From Cytophagales bacterium (GTDB lineage Bacteria; Bacteroidota; Bacteroidia; Cytophagales; Bernardetiaceae), in NCBI GenBank assembly GCA_013299045.1, contig JAAFJX010000009.1:1-64000 (forward strand): a stretch of 64,000 bases of DNA, given 5' to 3'. Shown piece by piece: positions 1 to 9,681 of this stretch. The notes below the pieces were generated by a model that was not told where the DNA came from, did no database searches, and saw only the letters and a program-made list of their open reading frames with translations. The position numbers and the translations under genes are program-made. Every line of letters begins with the position of its first letter. The stretch's first letter is position 1.

Positions 1-3000
1 CGCCAACGTAGAATCTCAAGGAGTAACTTCTGGAACTAACTGGGGCTGTTATTTGGGCTTGGGCGCTAAGGATACCCGTGCCAGAGCGGCCTTTGGTGGT
101 TTTACCAATACTGACCCTGTAGCAGTATGGAACGCCACAGGTGGTTTTACAGGCACACTGGGTGCTACCAACAGCGCAGATGAAGGCAACTCTTTGTCTT
201 TCAATATTGGTACAATGGCAGCAAGTGCTTCTACCGAAATTGCCTTTGCCTACACCATGAGCCAGGCAGAATTGTCTGAAGCATTGGATTTGACAGCCTC
301 TAGTACAACAGCTACAGCAGACGGTGCAGATATTTCTTACTCTGGTGCAGCATCAGCTTGCCGCAACACACCTATTAACTTAGTAGTTTCAGGTGGTGCT
401 GGTTATTCTTGGGTATGGTCGCCTGGCACTTATTTGAACACAACAATAGGCGCGTCGGTTACTTGTACGCACACAGGTGTAACACCGATTACCTATACCG
501 TAACAGGCACAAGCCCTTGTAATCCAACTGTTGTTAGAACAATTACAGTAAACCCAACTGCTCCTGCCACTCCGCCAACAGCAGCTAACTTGTCTATTTT
601 CTGCGGTCAGTCAGCTACTATAGTTGCCACACCTTCTACAGGTGGTACTATCGATTGGTGGACAGCCTCTGTTGCTGGTACTCAGTTAGGTGATAATAGC
701 AATACCTACATCACACCATTCTTAGCGGCAGGTACTTACACTTATCACATTGACGAATATACCTTCAGCCCTGGTTCTGGCAATGGTATTTTGCCTTATT
801 TAGAGAACTTTGAAGGGGCTACGGTAGCAACTTACACGACAAGTCAGTCGCCTATACCTGGCTCTGGTACATCTATGAATGAGTGGAATTACACAGCCTT
901 CTCTGCACAATCGCGTTTGCGCTTTGGTGCGGCAGGCGTAACTCCTTATGTAGGTGGTGTGCGTTCTATGACTCTAGACCGCTCTAGTGCTGGCGGCCCA
1001 GTAACAGGCGATGCTATTTTGACTTTGAACTTGGCTGGCTATTCTACGGCTACGAACATGAGTTTAACCTTTGCTTATTGCAAGCACGGTGCAGTTACAC
1101 CAGCAGATTTTGTGGTTTACGCCCGTAAAAATAGCTCAGACGCTTGGACAGTTATTGCTGGCGGCGGCGGCCCTGCCCTATGGGGCGCTTCAGGCACCTG
1201 GACTGTTTCGCCTACCTTTGACTTAGACGCTGTTCTGGGCGTAGGCTTTACTTCTACCTTCCAAGTACGTTTCTCGGTTACTTCAAACAATACCGTGGCG
1301 AGCATGACGACCAACTATGGTGTGTCTTTTGATGACATCAAGATTGAAGGTACAGAAAATACACCGCCTTCATTTTGCCGTAGCAACCGCTCACCTGTAA
1401 CAGTTACGGTAAACCCATTGGCCATGCCTGTATCGCCTACAGGTGTTTATGCTAATACCATTTGTAGTGGCACGTCTGTAACCTTAACCGCTAACAGCGC
1501 AACAGGCATTGCGGCTAATCAAGTAAACTGGTACAATGCTGCTTCAGGCGGAACGCTTTTGGCAGGCCCTAGTACCACTTACACCACACCTGTTTTGGGC
1601 GTAGGGACTTACAACTATTGGGCACAAGAGAACTCACCTCCAGGCATAGACCAGATATGGAACTTTACGGCTGGCTTAGATAGTTGGACACCAGCACAAG
1701 TTTGTGCAACAGGTGCTGGCACATGGGGCTGGGCATCAGACGGTGGTGTGGGTGCTGCCATGTGTGCTAACGCTAATAATGCAAGCCAAACACTGACTTC
1801 GCCTATTACACCGCTTCCTGCTGGTATGACCACCTTGACTTTGAGCTACAATCATCGTTTGAACACCGAGTCTTGCTGCGATAAAGGTACTGTAAGGTAT
1901 CGTTTGCGTACAGGCGGTGTATGGGGTGCTTGGATAAAATTCACACCTACTACAGGTGCTTATAACTCTTTGGCTACTTGGTTTAACAATACACCATATT
2001 CAGGTTGTACAAATACAACAGAAGATGCTTATGCGGGTTCTCTTGCATATTCTACCCACTCTGGCAACATTGCTGTAGGCGCTGCTACTGATATACAGTT
2101 AGAGTTCTATGCCTACTATGACGGTTCAGTAACAACAGGTAGCTGGTATTTGGATTGGGTACGCTTGAATGGTGGCCCCGCTATTTCTTGTACAAGTCCT
2201 CGCCGTATGTACACTGTGAACGTGAACACAAGCCCAACAAACAACAACTTCTGTAATGCAACAGCTGCCTTTGTAGGTTACAACAGCTTCCACTCAAACC
2301 GTTGCGCAAACGCACAAACCAGCGAGCCTAGCACACCTACAAGCTGCTTCCGTACCAATGGTGGCACAAACCCAGGTGTAAGCCACTCTGTATGGTTCCG
2401 CTTTACCAGCCCAGTAACACAGGTTTATGGTGCTTGTATCTACTACGGCACAGATGCAGCCAACGTTCCTACGGGTGGTCAGTTTGACTCTGAATTGGCA
2501 ATGTACACTCTTGCAAGCGGTTCTTGCGCAGGCAACCCTAACTTTACGGGTGCAGGCCCTATTGCACTGACGCAAGTGGCTTGTAATGACGACGGTGTTC
2601 TTGCGCCGGCTATTCACGGCCCATGGGGTGTTCGTTCTGCCTTCAACTGCGGCTCTATTGCAGCAGGTAACACGACTTACTTCCAAGTGGACGGTGCTTG
2701 GCGTGTAGCAGCGGGTACTAAAGGCTCGCGTATGGACGCATTCCCAGGCGCTTCTGAGTCAGACGACTTTGTATTACACATCTTCCCTATTACGCTTTTG
2801 GATGTAGATTGGGTGAAGTTCGCTGGCAAACGCACCAACAATGGCAATTTGCTTGATTGGGTAACTGCAAACGAGTATGGCACAAAGGAGTTTGAAGTTC
2901 AGCGTTCTGCTGATGGCAAAACCTTTACCACAATCGGTACAGTAGCGGCCAAAGGCGGTGTAAACAATAGCTACACTTTCACAGATGTTAATCCATTGAC

Positions 3001-3340
3001 GAACTCTTACTACCGTTTGAGAGAAGTGGCGATGGACGGCAAAGAGCATTTCAGCAAAGTGATAGTGCTTAATAAAAATGTAACAGGCTTTGGTATATTG
3101 AGCATCAGCCCTAACCCAGCTAAGGACGTGGCTGAAGTACGCTACAATGTAGAAGAAGCTGCGACTGTTAAAATAGAACTCTTTGATGCGACTGGCCGCT
3201 TGGTGTTGTCGTCCGAAATGAGTGCTACAGCAGGCGCTAACTCAACTGCTCTCAATGTATCGGCTTTGTCAAAAGGCAATTATGTAGTTAGCCTCACAAG
3301 CGGTACAAACAAAGCCACTAGCAAACTCGTGAAGAGATAA
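1..3340 (+). CDS. T9SS type A cargo protein, 5'-truncated by window edge
   Basis: The reading frame is open from base 2 with no stop and no convincing start, so this is the 3' part of a longer gene; the TTG at 53 is only the first start-like codon in the window. The remaining ~1112 residues are a Thr/Ser/Gly-rich, Lys-poor extracellular protein. It has Ig/PKD-like strands with paired cysteines (around bases 350-560), and two lectin- or MAM-like beta-sandwich stretches (about 780-1360 and 1650-2200), the first ending in SFDDIKIEG and the second in GSWYLDWVRLNG. The last ~80 residues (ISPNPAKD...KGNYVV...KLVKR) are a typical Por secretion-system C-terminal sorting domain, which in this phylum directs export by T9SS and usually attachment to surface polysaccharide. 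No catalytic motif was recognised. The likely role is a surface adhesin or cell-surface structural protein (inference). Confidence 0.85.
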   Translation, partial: ANVESQGVTSGTNWGCYLGLGAKDTRARAAFGGFTNTDPVAVWNATGGFTGTLGATNSADEGNSLSFNIGTMAASASTEIAFAYTMSQAELSEALDLTASSTTATADGADISYSGAASACRNTPINLVVSGGAGYSWVWSPGTYLNTTIGASVTCTHTGVTPITYTVTGTSPCNPTVVRTITVNPTAPATPPTAANLSIFCGQSATIVATPSTGGTIDWWTASVAGTQLGDNSNTYITPFLAAGTYTYHIDEYTFSPGSGNGILPYLENFEGATVATYTTSQSPIPGSGTSMNEWNYTAFSAQSRLRFGAAGVTPYVGGVRSMTLDRSSAGGPVTGDAILTLNLAGYSTATNMSLTFAYCKHGAVTPADFVVYARKNSSDAWTVIAGGGGPALWGASGTWTVSPTFDLDAVLGVGFTSTFQVRFSVTSNNTVASMTTNYGVSFDDIKIEGTENTPPSFCRSNRSPVTVTVNPLAMPVSPTGVYANTICSGTSVTLTANSATGIAANQVNWYNAASGGTLLAGPSTTYTTPVLGVGTYNYWAQENSPPGIDQIWNFTAGLDSWTPAQVCATGAGTWGWASDGGVGAAMCANANNASQTLTSPITPLPAGMTTLTLSYNHRLNTESCCDKGTVRYRLRTGGVWGAWIKFTPTTGAYNSLATWFNNTPYSGCTNTTEDAYAGSLAYSTHSGNIAVGAATDIQLEFYAYYDGSVTTGSWYLDWVRLNGGPAISCTSPRRMYTVNVNTSPTNNNFCNATAAFVGYNSFHSNRCANAQTSEPSTPTSCFRTNGGTNPGVSHSVWFRFTSPVTQVYGACIYYGTDAANVPTGGQFDSELAMYTLASGSCAGNPNFTGAGPIALTQVACNDDGVLAPAIHGPWGVRSAFNCGSIAAGNTTYFQVDGAWRVAAGTKGSRMDAFPGASESDDFVLHIFPITLLDVDWVKFAGKRTNNGNLLDWVTANEYGTKEFEVQRSADGKTFTTIGTVAAKGGVNNSYTFTDVNPLTNSYYRLREVAMDGKEHFSKVIVLNKNVTGFGILSISPNPAKDVAEVRYNVEEAATVKIELFDATGRLVLSSEMSATAGANSTALNVSALSKGNYVVSLTSGTNKATSKLVKR

Positions 3341-3360
3341 GTTTAATTTGTTTAATGATT

Positions 3361-3407
3361 GAAAGAAAATGACTACTATGCTTTGGCATGGTGGTCATTT
3401 CTTCTTT
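3361..3407 (+). terminator. Intrinsic terminator after T9SS cargo gene
   Basis: A 15-bp stem (3367-3381 with 3386-3400, two G-U pairs, 4-nt loop) is followed by a T-rich run, 20 bases after the stop codon. Confidence 0.75.
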
Positions 3408-3463
3408 TGAAAAGATTTGAAAATAAACTCTTTACAAACAAACATTATCATTGAAAAAAGCGT

Positions 3464-3471
3464 TATTTTTG
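3464..3471 (+). promoter_or_regulatory. Bacteroidota -7 element (TATTTTTG)
   Basis: Matches TAnnTTTG 79 bases upstream of the ahcY ATG. No clear -33 TTG at the usual spacing. Confidence 0.5.
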
Positions 3472-3549
3472 CATAATATTTCTCTTTTATTTGATTAAAT
3501 AGCCTTTGAACTATATTAATCTGCTTTTCTTAAAAAATCAATCCAATTT

Positions 3550-4863
3550 ATGATGACGGTAGGAACTGCCACTAAGTACAAAGTAAAAGATATTGCGCTT
3601 GCTGAATGGGGTCGCAAAGAGATTCGTTTGGCTGAAGCCGAAATGCCAGGCTTGATGGCTCTGCGCGAGAAATATGGCCAATTGAAGCCATTGAAAGGCG
3701 CACGCATAGCGGGTTGTTTGCACATGACCATTCAAACAGCGGTACTCATTGAGACTCTAGTAGCACTCGGAGCAGATGTGCAATGGTCTTCTTGTAATAT
3801 TTTTTCTACGCAAGACCATGCCGCAGCCGCGATCGCAGCTGCTGGTGTTCCTGTATTTGCTTGGAAGGGCATGACTGAACCAGAATATGAGTGGTGTATT
3901 GACCAAACGCTCTTTTTTGGCGAAGACCGTCAGCCTTTGAACATGATTCTTGATGATGGAGGCGACCTAACCAATGTCGTTTTAGATAAATATCCTGAAT
4001 TGGCGCATCATGTGAAGGGTATTTCCGAAGAAACAACGACAGGTGTACACAGGCTATATTTAAGAGTTGAAAAAGGTACTTTGCCTATTCCTGCTATCAA
4101 CGTGAACGACTCTGTTACGAAGTCTAAGTTTGATAACAAATATGGTTGCAAAGAGTCGTGTGTGGACGCTATCCGCCGCGCAACTGATGTCATGATGGCT
4201 GGTAAAGTAGCTGTTGTGGCTGGTTATGGCGACGTGGGTAAGGGGTCAGCAGCATCTTTGGTGGGTGCTGGCGCAAGGGTTATCATAACAGAAATAGACC
4301 CAATATGTGCTTTACAAGCTGCTATGGATGGTTTTGCGGTTATGCCTATGAGCAAGGCTATCAAACAGGCTGATATTGTTGTTACTGCTACTGGCAACTG
4401 CAACATTATCAAAGAAGAACACTTCCGCGCAGCAAAAGATAAGGCTATCATCTGTAACATTGGTCACTTTGACAACGAAATTGATATGGCCTGGTTGAAT
4501 AAAAACTACGGCCATACACGCAATGAAGTCAAACCACAAGTGGATATTTATACCATTGAAGGGCGTGAATTAATCATTTTGGCTGAAGGGCGTTTGGTAA
4601 ACTTGGGTTGTGCGACAGGCCACCCTTCGTTTGTCATGTCTAATTCATTCACAAACCAAACGCTTGCTCAAATTGAACTTTGGGCTAACCACAAAAATTA
4701 CGAAAACAAGGTTTACGTTTTGCCTAAGCACCTTGATGAGATGGTGGCGCGCTTGCACTTGTCTAAAATTGGCGTGGAGCTAGAAACTCTTACCCAAGAA
4801 CAGGCTGATTATATTGGCGTTAAAATGGACGGCCCTTATAAGCCAGAGTACTACCGCTACTAA
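3550..4863 (+). CDS. ahcY: Adenosylhomocysteinase
   Basis: Hydrolyses S-adenosylhomocysteine to adenosine and homocysteine in the cytosol, removing the inhibitory product of SAM-dependent methylation and feeding the methionine cycle. The 437-residue product has the family's usual length. The NAD-binding glycine-rich motif GYGDVGKG is at residues 225-232, the substrate-domain signature [16 protein letters not shown] is near residue 80, and the canonical tail KPEYYRY completes the active site of the neighbouring subunit. Two consecutive ATGs (3550 and 3553) are possible starts. The gene is monocistronic: it has an upstream -7 element and a strong hairpin directly behind it. Confidence 0.97.
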   Translation: MMTVGTATKYKVKDIALAEWGRKEIRLAEAEMPGLMALREKYGQLKPLKGARIAGCLHMTIQTAVLIETLVALGADVQWSSCNIFSTQDHAAAAIAAAGVPVFAWKGMTEPEYEWCIDQTLFFGEDRQPLNMILDDGGDLTNVVLDKYPELAHHVKGISEETTTGVHRLYLRVEKGTLPIPAINVNDSVTKSKFDNKYGCKESCVDAIRRATDVMMAGKVAVVAGYGDVGKGSAASLVGAGARVIITEIDPICALQAAMDGFAVMPMSKAIKQADIVVTATGNCNIIKEEHFRAAKDKAIICNIGHFDNEIDMAWLNKNYGHTRNEVKPQVDIYTIEGRELIILAEGRLVNLGCATGHPSFVMSNSFTNQTLAQIELWANHKNYENKVYVLPKHLDEMVARLHLSKIGVELETLTQEQADYIGVKMDGPYKPEYYRY

Positions 4864-4879
4864 ACTTAGGGTTTAGGAC

Positions 4880-4924
4880 AAAAGCCAAATTGAATCGCGC
4901 CTTGCTCGGTTTGATTTGGCTTTT
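4880..4924 (+). terminator. Intrinsic terminator of ahcY
   Basis: An 11-bp perfect stem (4880-4890 with 4914-4924) is extended inward by seven further pairs including wobbles, and the right arm ends in TTTT. Confidence 0.8.
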
Positions 4925-4938
4925 ACGTTTTAAACATC

Positions 4939-4957
4939 TTTTTTGTATAAAAAAAAC
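4939..4957 (+). promoter_or_regulatory. Recurrent TTTTGTATAAAAAAA motif
   Basis: T-tract, TTGTA, A-tract motif 28 bases upstream of the next ATG (4985). The same motif occurs at four other intergenic places in the window; function unknown. Confidence 0.3.
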
Positions 4958-4984
4958 TCAAAAATTACTATTGATCCAGCCCAA

Positions 4985-6013
4985 ATGAACCTAGGTGAAA
5001 AAATAAGACTTATACACGACAGCGTGGAAGGCGTTGTGGTCGCATTTTTAGGCAACAATATGATTGAGATTGAAACTCCAGATGGTTTCAGAATGCAGGT
5101 GTTGCAGCGGGAAGCCGTGCGTGTGAGTGCGAGCGAAGAACTTTATTTTTCTACACCCAAGCCTGATAAAATTGTTCTTTCAAAACCTTTGGGAGTCAGC
5201 AGTGTAGAGAAAGTGGCGGTTTCGGAAAGCGGATTGTATTTGGCTTTTACGGCGGCTAATTCCCAAACCTATAACATGAATCTGGTTAATTACAGTGAAT
5301 GGGACGCGCTCGTTTTGGTAGCGGAAGAATTTAGTCATGCGCACTCGGTTTTGTTCGTTGGCAGCATCAATAGAGGCAAATTCCATAAAATTACAGAAAC
5401 AAGCCTGAATAATTTAGACAAAAAAGCAGCCCTCGTCTTCCAGATTCTTTTGCATCGTGAAGGGCTTTTTAAAATACAAGAGCCTTTACAAAAGGGGTTT
5501 GACTTCGGCACGGCCAACTTTAAAGCCAATTTGAAAGTGGCTCCTATTTTACGCAAAGAGGCATTTTTGTTTGAACTACTTAGTTATGCGCCAGAGCTTG
5601 TAAAAGTTCATAACATAGTGGCTAACACAACAGCAAGCAGCCAGATAGATGCACAAAAGTTGAAGGAGAAGATGATGGCAGGCAGTAAGGCAGAACCGCT
5701 CAAACAATTTGTCAAAAAAACGATTCAATCACCACCTGCCGAAGTAGATTTACACATAGAGTGCTTAGTTGCGGAATCCACGAAGCTATCAAATGCCGAA
5801 ATTATCCAAATTCAGCTTAATGCTTTTTTGAGTAATCTGGACGCTGCCATGGCATCTGGAATGCCACAGATAACATTTATACATGGAGTAGGAAACGGTG
5901 TTTTGAGAACAGAGATACAGAAAAGATTGAGTAAGCACCCACAAATCAAATTTTTTCAGGACGCAAAACGCGAAAAATTTGGCTATGGTGCCACTGTTAT
6001 ACATTTTGCTTAG
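4985..6013 (+). CDS. DUF2027 and Smr (MutS2 C-terminal-like) domain protein
   Basis: A Bacteroidota-type protein with an N-terminal Tudor/SH3-like beta region (GEKIRLIHDSVEGVV) and a central DUF2027 beta-sandwich. A C-terminal Smr domain occupies the last ~85 residues, with the signatures VDLHIECL and ITFIHGVGNGVLR. Smr domains are known nicking endonucleases or nucleic-acid binders in MutS2; DUF2027 has no proven role, so a DNA/RNA-processing function is an inference. I chose ATG 4985 over an upstream TTG (4943) because that TTG lies inside the T/A-tract promoter-like motif and family members begin close to this ATG. It converges with the next gene, with 11 bases between the stops. Confidence 0.85.
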   Translation: MNLGEKIRLIHDSVEGVVVAFLGNNMIEIETPDGFRMQVLQREAVRVSASEELYFSTPKPDKIVLSKPLGVSSVEKVAVSESGLYLAFTAANSQTYNMNLVNYSEWDALVLVAEEFSHAHSVLFVGSINRGKFHKITETSLNNLDKKAALVFQILLHREGLFKIQEPLQKGFDFGTANFKANLKVAPILRKEAFLFELLSYAPELVKVHNIVANTTASSQIDAQKLKEKMMAGSKAEPLKQFVKKTIQSPPAEVDLHIECLVAESTKLSNAEIIQIQLNAFLSNLDAAMASGMPQITFIHGVGNGVLRTEIQKRLSKHPQIKFFQDAKREKFGYGATVIHFA

Positions 6014-6024
6014 TCAGAATCCAT

Positions 6025-7005
6025 TTAAAAACTCAGATAGGGGCTTAACTTCTGCAAGGTCGTTTCGTCTATAACCACTATTTTAAGCAAATCGGTTGGT
6101 TTTTGAAAAGCGTCGTTGTGCTTGCGGTATTTTTCAATAACTGATGCGTGTTTACCGATATAAGGGTGTTTGCGCATTTCAGCATAGGTGGCTTTGTTAA
6201 TATTGATTTTCACGATGGAATTGGTGGTGAGGCGCGTTTTTTGTATGATTTCTTCTATCACTTCTGGTTTAAGCCCATAAATTTCTTTCAGTTGCTCGTA
6301 TGCATAAAAGCCACCTAATTTTTGTCTATGAGTTACAATTCGTTGTGCCAGTACCGCACCTATCCCCTTTATACGGTTAAGTTGAGCGGTGTCGGCAATA
6401 TTCAAATCAAAAACTTCAATGGTATTCGTTGTGCGCTTTTTTTTATAACTATCTGTATATCTGTTTTTTTGCTGTACTGAATCCTTGCTGGAGTAGTTGT
6501 TTTGTGCAAATTTTTTGTGCTGGAGTGTATCTGGCAGAAGCAATGCGGGACTTATGAGTTCAAAAACCTCTTCAGGGAAGCCATAAATTTTGAGTAAATC
6601 TGTTTTTACTCTGAATCTACCCCCTTTTTGCACATAGTTGGTTATGCGTTTTGCCAAAAAACTGCGCAAGCCTATCTTTTCCCAATCAGTTGCTGATAGC
6701 TTATTCGGGTCTATGTTGCCGCCCAAATTGATTTGATGGTCGTTTCTGTATTTTCCTTTATAGAACTGAGCTTTTCGTTCGGCTGTTGCGTCCAGGCTTA
6801 TGAGCAAAGGTTCTAGCTTATCCTTCCCAAGTGCCGTAAGTACCAGATTATCATGTGGCCAAACTCGTTTGAGAGCAGGGATAAAAAATAGAAGGAGGCA
6901 GAGTAGAGGCAAAAGAACCACCACGCCATTCATCTCTCTTGCAGAGAAGCCGAGATGAACCCGCAATTTATTCAGCCATTTAACGTGTAAGACCCACTTT
7001 GCCAT
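6025..7005 (-). CDS. Membrane-anchored ComEA-like triple helix-hairpin-helix protein
   Basis: The 326-residue protein has one N-terminal membrane span (about residues 25-45, VVLLPLLCLLLFFIPAL). Three helix-hairpin-helix modules follow: around residues 85-150 (LSATDWEKIGLRSFLAKRI), 195-255 (DTAQLNRIKGIGAVLAQRI) and 262-326 (INKATYAEMRKHPYIGKHA). Helix-hairpin-helix modules bind DNA non-specifically. The ComEA family captures DNA at the cell surface during natural transformation, so a periplasmic DNA-uptake or DNA-binding role is plausible but unproven. Three tandem copies are more than in classical ComEA. A -7 element lies 29 bases upstream. Confidence 0.8.
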   Translation of the reverse strand: MAKWVLHVKWLNKLRVHLGFSAREMNGVVVLLPLLCLLLFFIPALKRVWPHDNLVLTALGKDKLEPLLISLDATAERKAQFYKGKYRNDHQINLGGNIDPNKLSATDWEKIGLRSFLAKRITNYVQKGGRFRVKTDLLKIYGFPEEVFELISPALLLPDTLQHKKFAQNNYSSKDSVQQKNRYTDSYKKKRTTNTIEVFDLNIADTAQLNRIKGIGAVLAQRIVTHRQKLGGFYAYEQLKEIYGLKPEVIEEIIQKTRLTTNSIVKININKATYAEMRKHPYIGKHASVIEKYRKHNDAFQKPTDLLKIVVIDETTLQKLSPYLSF

Positions 7006-7033
7006 AAGTGCCTTTTCTATAAATCCTTAGAAG

Positions 7034-7041
7034 CAAATGTA
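7034..7041 (-). promoter_or_regulatory. Bacteroidota -7 element (TACATTTG)
   Basis: Matches TAnnTTTG on the minus strand, 29 bases upstream of the helix-hairpin-helix gene. Confidence 0.5.
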
Positions 7042-7115
7042 TGAAAAAAGACTCTTGTTTCAAACAAGAAAGTGTTGTTTTATGAAAAAATGACTCATTT
7101 CGTATAAACCTGGCT

Positions 7116-8063
7116 CTAATGTTCAGTGCGAAGTATTTTATGGGCTTTGGCCTTATCCAAAAGCATCTGCTCCCGCATGACCTCCATATTCTCGAACTTT
7201 ACTTGTGGTCTGATGTATTGTTTGAAGTAGAGTGTAATAGTTTCGCCATAAATATCTTGGTCAAAATCAAAAATATTGACTTCAATACAACGCGCCAAGT
7301 TATCGGCAACCGTAGGCTTGTGGCCTATGCTCAAAACGCCCTCAAAAAAATAATTATCAAAACTAACTCTTACCGCATAAATGCCGTCTGGAGGAATGAG
7401 TTTATTGAGTTCACTTATGTGCAGATTGGCGGTAGGAAATCCTAAAGTTCTGCCTACTTGCTTGCCTCTTTCTACAAAGCCAGTTAGCAGATAAGGGTAG
7501 CCCAGTAGTTCATTGGCGGCAGGTATATTGCCCTCGAACAACGATTGACGAATTTGAGTGCTGCTAACCAACTTGTCGTTCCACTCAAAAGGCAGTATTT
7601 GCTCAACCTTAAAGCCATAACGCTCTTCGTTTTGCTTCAAGAAATCAAATGAACCTTCGCGCCCCTGTCCGAAACGGTGGTCATGACCAACTACCAATAC
7701 TTTGGTATTCAGTTTTTTACGCAAAACATTTTCTACAAAAGTTTCGGCGCTTTTTGAGGCAAATTCTTTATCAAAGGGAATCCAAATCAAATGGTCTATC
7801 CCATAACGCCCCAATAGCTCTACTTTCTCTTCGTTGGAGGTAAGGAGTTTAAGGTCTTTTTGCTCTGGAAAAAGCACCAAACGGGGGTGTGGTTTAAAAG
7901 ACAATAACACGGTTCTTGCCCCAGCGTGTTGCTTTTTATAGTCGTGCATTTGGTCTAGTATCTGCTGATGTCCCAGGTGTACTCCGTCAAAAGTACCAAT
8001 AGTAACAATGCTACCGTCTTCAAAAACAGGCAGTTGAGTATCTTTAAGATTGGATATCAGCAT
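7116..8063 (-). CDS. ribF: Bifunctional riboflavin kinase / FAD synthetase
   Basis: Converts riboflavin to FMN and then FAD in the cytosol. The N-terminal nucleotidyltransferase (FAD synthetase) half shows TIGTFDGVHLGHQQIL, including the HxGH nucleotide-binding motif. The C-terminal flavokinase half shows GRTLGFPTANL and PPDGIYAVRV. The ATG at 8063 (MLISNLKD) was preferred to the farther GTG at 8117 because it gives the usual short lead before the TIGTFDG strand. It lies downstream of hutH on the same strand, 109 bases away, with its own -7 element between them, so it can be transcribed independently. Confidence 0.95.
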   Translation of the reverse strand: MLISNLKDTQLPVFEDGSIVTIGTFDGVHLGHQQILDQMHDYKKQHAGARTVLLSFKPHPRLVLFPEQKDLKLLTSNEEKVELLGRYGIDHLIWIPFDKEFASKSAETFVENVLRKKLNTKVLVVGHDHRFGQGREGSFDFLKQNEERYGFKVEQILPFEWNDKLVSSTQIRQSLFEGNIPAANELLGYPYLLTGFVERGKQVGRTLGFPTANLHISELNKLIPPDGIYAVRVSFDNYFFEGVLSIGHKPTVADNLARCIEVNIFDFDQDIYGETITLYFKQYIRPQVKFENMEVMREQMLLDKAKAHKILRTEH

Positions 8064-8148
8064 CTTGATTCTAGTTCTATATGCAGTATTGTTTGAGTCC
8101 TTAACAAGACAAAACACTTTCGGTAAAAGTATTGTTCAAAATACATTC

Positions 8149-8156
8149 CAAAGTTA
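8149..8156 (-). promoter_or_regulatory. Bacteroidota -7 element (TAACTTTG) for ribF
   Basis: Minus-strand TAnnTTTG between hutH and ribF, 86 bases upstream of the chosen ribF ATG. Confidence 0.45.
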
Positions 8157-8172
8157 CTCCTTTTGTAGGTGC

Positions 8173-9666
8173 TTAGGAAAAAATAGGATAATTTTTTATG
8201 AAACTTTGTGTTTTTTGTAAGTCAGGGTATAAAAATCTGTCCTCGGTGAGAATCGGTACAACAGCCCGATACTGCGTTATAAGCTGCTCCAGTGGTTCGG
8301 AAGTACGTAGAGGTAGTTTGAACGAAAGCGCTTGCGAAGTAGTCAGTAGCTCTACTGCCAGAATATTGTATAAATTTTGAACAATTAGGCGCAGCTTGGT
8401 GGCCGCATTTGCGCCCATGCTCACGTGGTCTTCTTGACCATTAGACGAGACGATGGAGTCCACAGAAGCCGGTGTGGCGAGTTGTTTGTTTTGACTCACA
8501 AGCGCGGCGGCAGAATACTGCGGTATCATTAGGCCAGAGTTAAGTCCTGAGGCCTGTATCAAAAACGGGGGCAAACCTCTGCTGCCCGAAATGAGTTGAA
8601 AAGTACGTCTTTCAGAAATATTACCCAATTCGGCCAAGGCTATGGCCATAAAGTCCAAACTGAGTGCCAGAGGCTGCCCGTGGAAGTTGCCGCCCGAAAG
8701 AATGGCCTCATCGTCTGCAAAAACGTTTGGATTGTCTGTAACGGCATTAAGTTCGGTGGTAAAAACCTGTTCACAGTAGGCTATGGCATCTTTTGTAGCG
8801 CCATGTACTTGTGGTACGCAACGGAAAGAGTAAGGGTCTTGTACTTGCTTCTTGCTGCTTTTTTGTAGTTCAGAGCCTTGCAGGAGTTGCCTAATTGTTT
8901 GGGCAGTATGAAGTTGGCCTTTATGAGGACGTATCTGGTGCAAGCGTTCATCAAAAGGCTCTAGTTTTCCGCCAAAAGCCTCCAACGAAAGCGCTGCCAG
9001 AACGTCTGCCCAGCGCATAAGTCGCTGCGCCTCTTGCCAAGCCCAAATGCTGTATGCACACATAAACTGCGTACCATTCAGCAAGGCCAAACCTTCTTTA
9101 GACTGTAGCTCAAGCGGTTTCAAGTCCATTTTTTTGAGAACCTCAGCAGCCATGATTAGCTCGTTTTCCACGCGCATTTGTCCCTCACCCATGAGTGGTA
9201 GGCAGAGGTGTGCGAGTGGTGCAAGGTCGCCAGAAGCGCCCAAAGAACCTTGTTCATAAACAACAGGCAGCAAGTCCTTATTGTAGAAAAAGAGCAAACG
9301 CTCTACAGTTTCTACCGCTACGCCAGAGTAGCCATAAGCCAGCGAGCGCACCTTGAGTAGGAGCATGATGCGCACAATGTCTGCATCTACCATGTTGCCA
9401 AACCCGCAAGCGTGGGAGCGCATGAGGTTTTTTTGTAGAAGGGCCAAATCTGTATGCGAAATGGCTTCGTTGCACAAAAACCCAAAACCTGTATTAATGC
9501 CATAAACGGGTTCGGATTCGGCCTGCCCAAATTTTTTGTTCAAAAAATTTCTGCTTTTTTGAACTATCTGCCGTGTTTGCGGGCTGAGCGAAAGGTCTTT
9601 GTGGGCAAGGAGGTCTACAAAACCTGAAAGGCTTAAAGGCTGGTTATCAAGAAACTGCGCTGACAT
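8173..9666 (-). CDS. hutH: Histidine ammonia-lyase
   Basis: Removes ammonia from L-histidine to give urocanate, the first step of histidine degradation. At 497 residues it has the length of the bacterial family. The Ala144-Ser145-Gly146 triad in GSLGASGDLAPLAHL cyclises into the MIO electrophilic cofactor. The N-terminal YGINTGFGFL and the later QDPYSFRCVPQVHG and SGGNFHGQP motifs are also conserved. Other hut genes are absent from the window, so the rest of the pathway must lie elsewhere. An alternative aromatic amino-acid ammonia-lyase specificity cannot be fully excluded, but the overall sequence fits HutH. Only 15 bases separate it from the upstream DUF5686 gene, suggesting cotranscription. 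Confidence 0.93.
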   Translation of the reverse strand: MSAQFLDNQPLSLSGFVDLLAHKDLSLSPQTRQIVQKSRNFLNKKFGQAESEPVYGINTGFGFLCNEAISHTDLALLQKNLMRSHACGFGNMVDADIVRIMLLLKVRSLAYGYSGVAVETVERLLFFYNKDLLPVVYEQGSLGASGDLAPLAHLCLPLMGEGQMRVENELIMAAEVLKKMDLKPLELQSKEGLALLNGTQFMCAYSIWAWQEAQRLMRWADVLAALSLEAFGGKLEPFDERLHQIRPHKGQLHTAQTIRQLLQGSELQKSSKKQVQDPYSFRCVPQVHGATKDAIAYCEQVFTTELNAVTDNPNVFADDEAILSGGNFHGQPLALSLDFMAIALAELGNISERRTFQLISGSRGLPPFLIQASGLNSGLMIPQYSAAALVSQNKQLATPASVDSIVSSNGQEDHVSMGANAATKLRLIVQNLYNILAVELLTTSQALSFKLPLRTSEPLEQLITQYRAVVPILTEDRFLYPDLQKTQSFIKNYPIFS

Positions 9667-9681
9667 AGTAGCAAGAATTTT

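Noticed and set aside
4943-4984. TTG start at 4943 for the DUF2027-Smr gene
   Set aside because: Falls in the T/A-tract motif and adds residues not typical of the family; ATG 4985 fits better.
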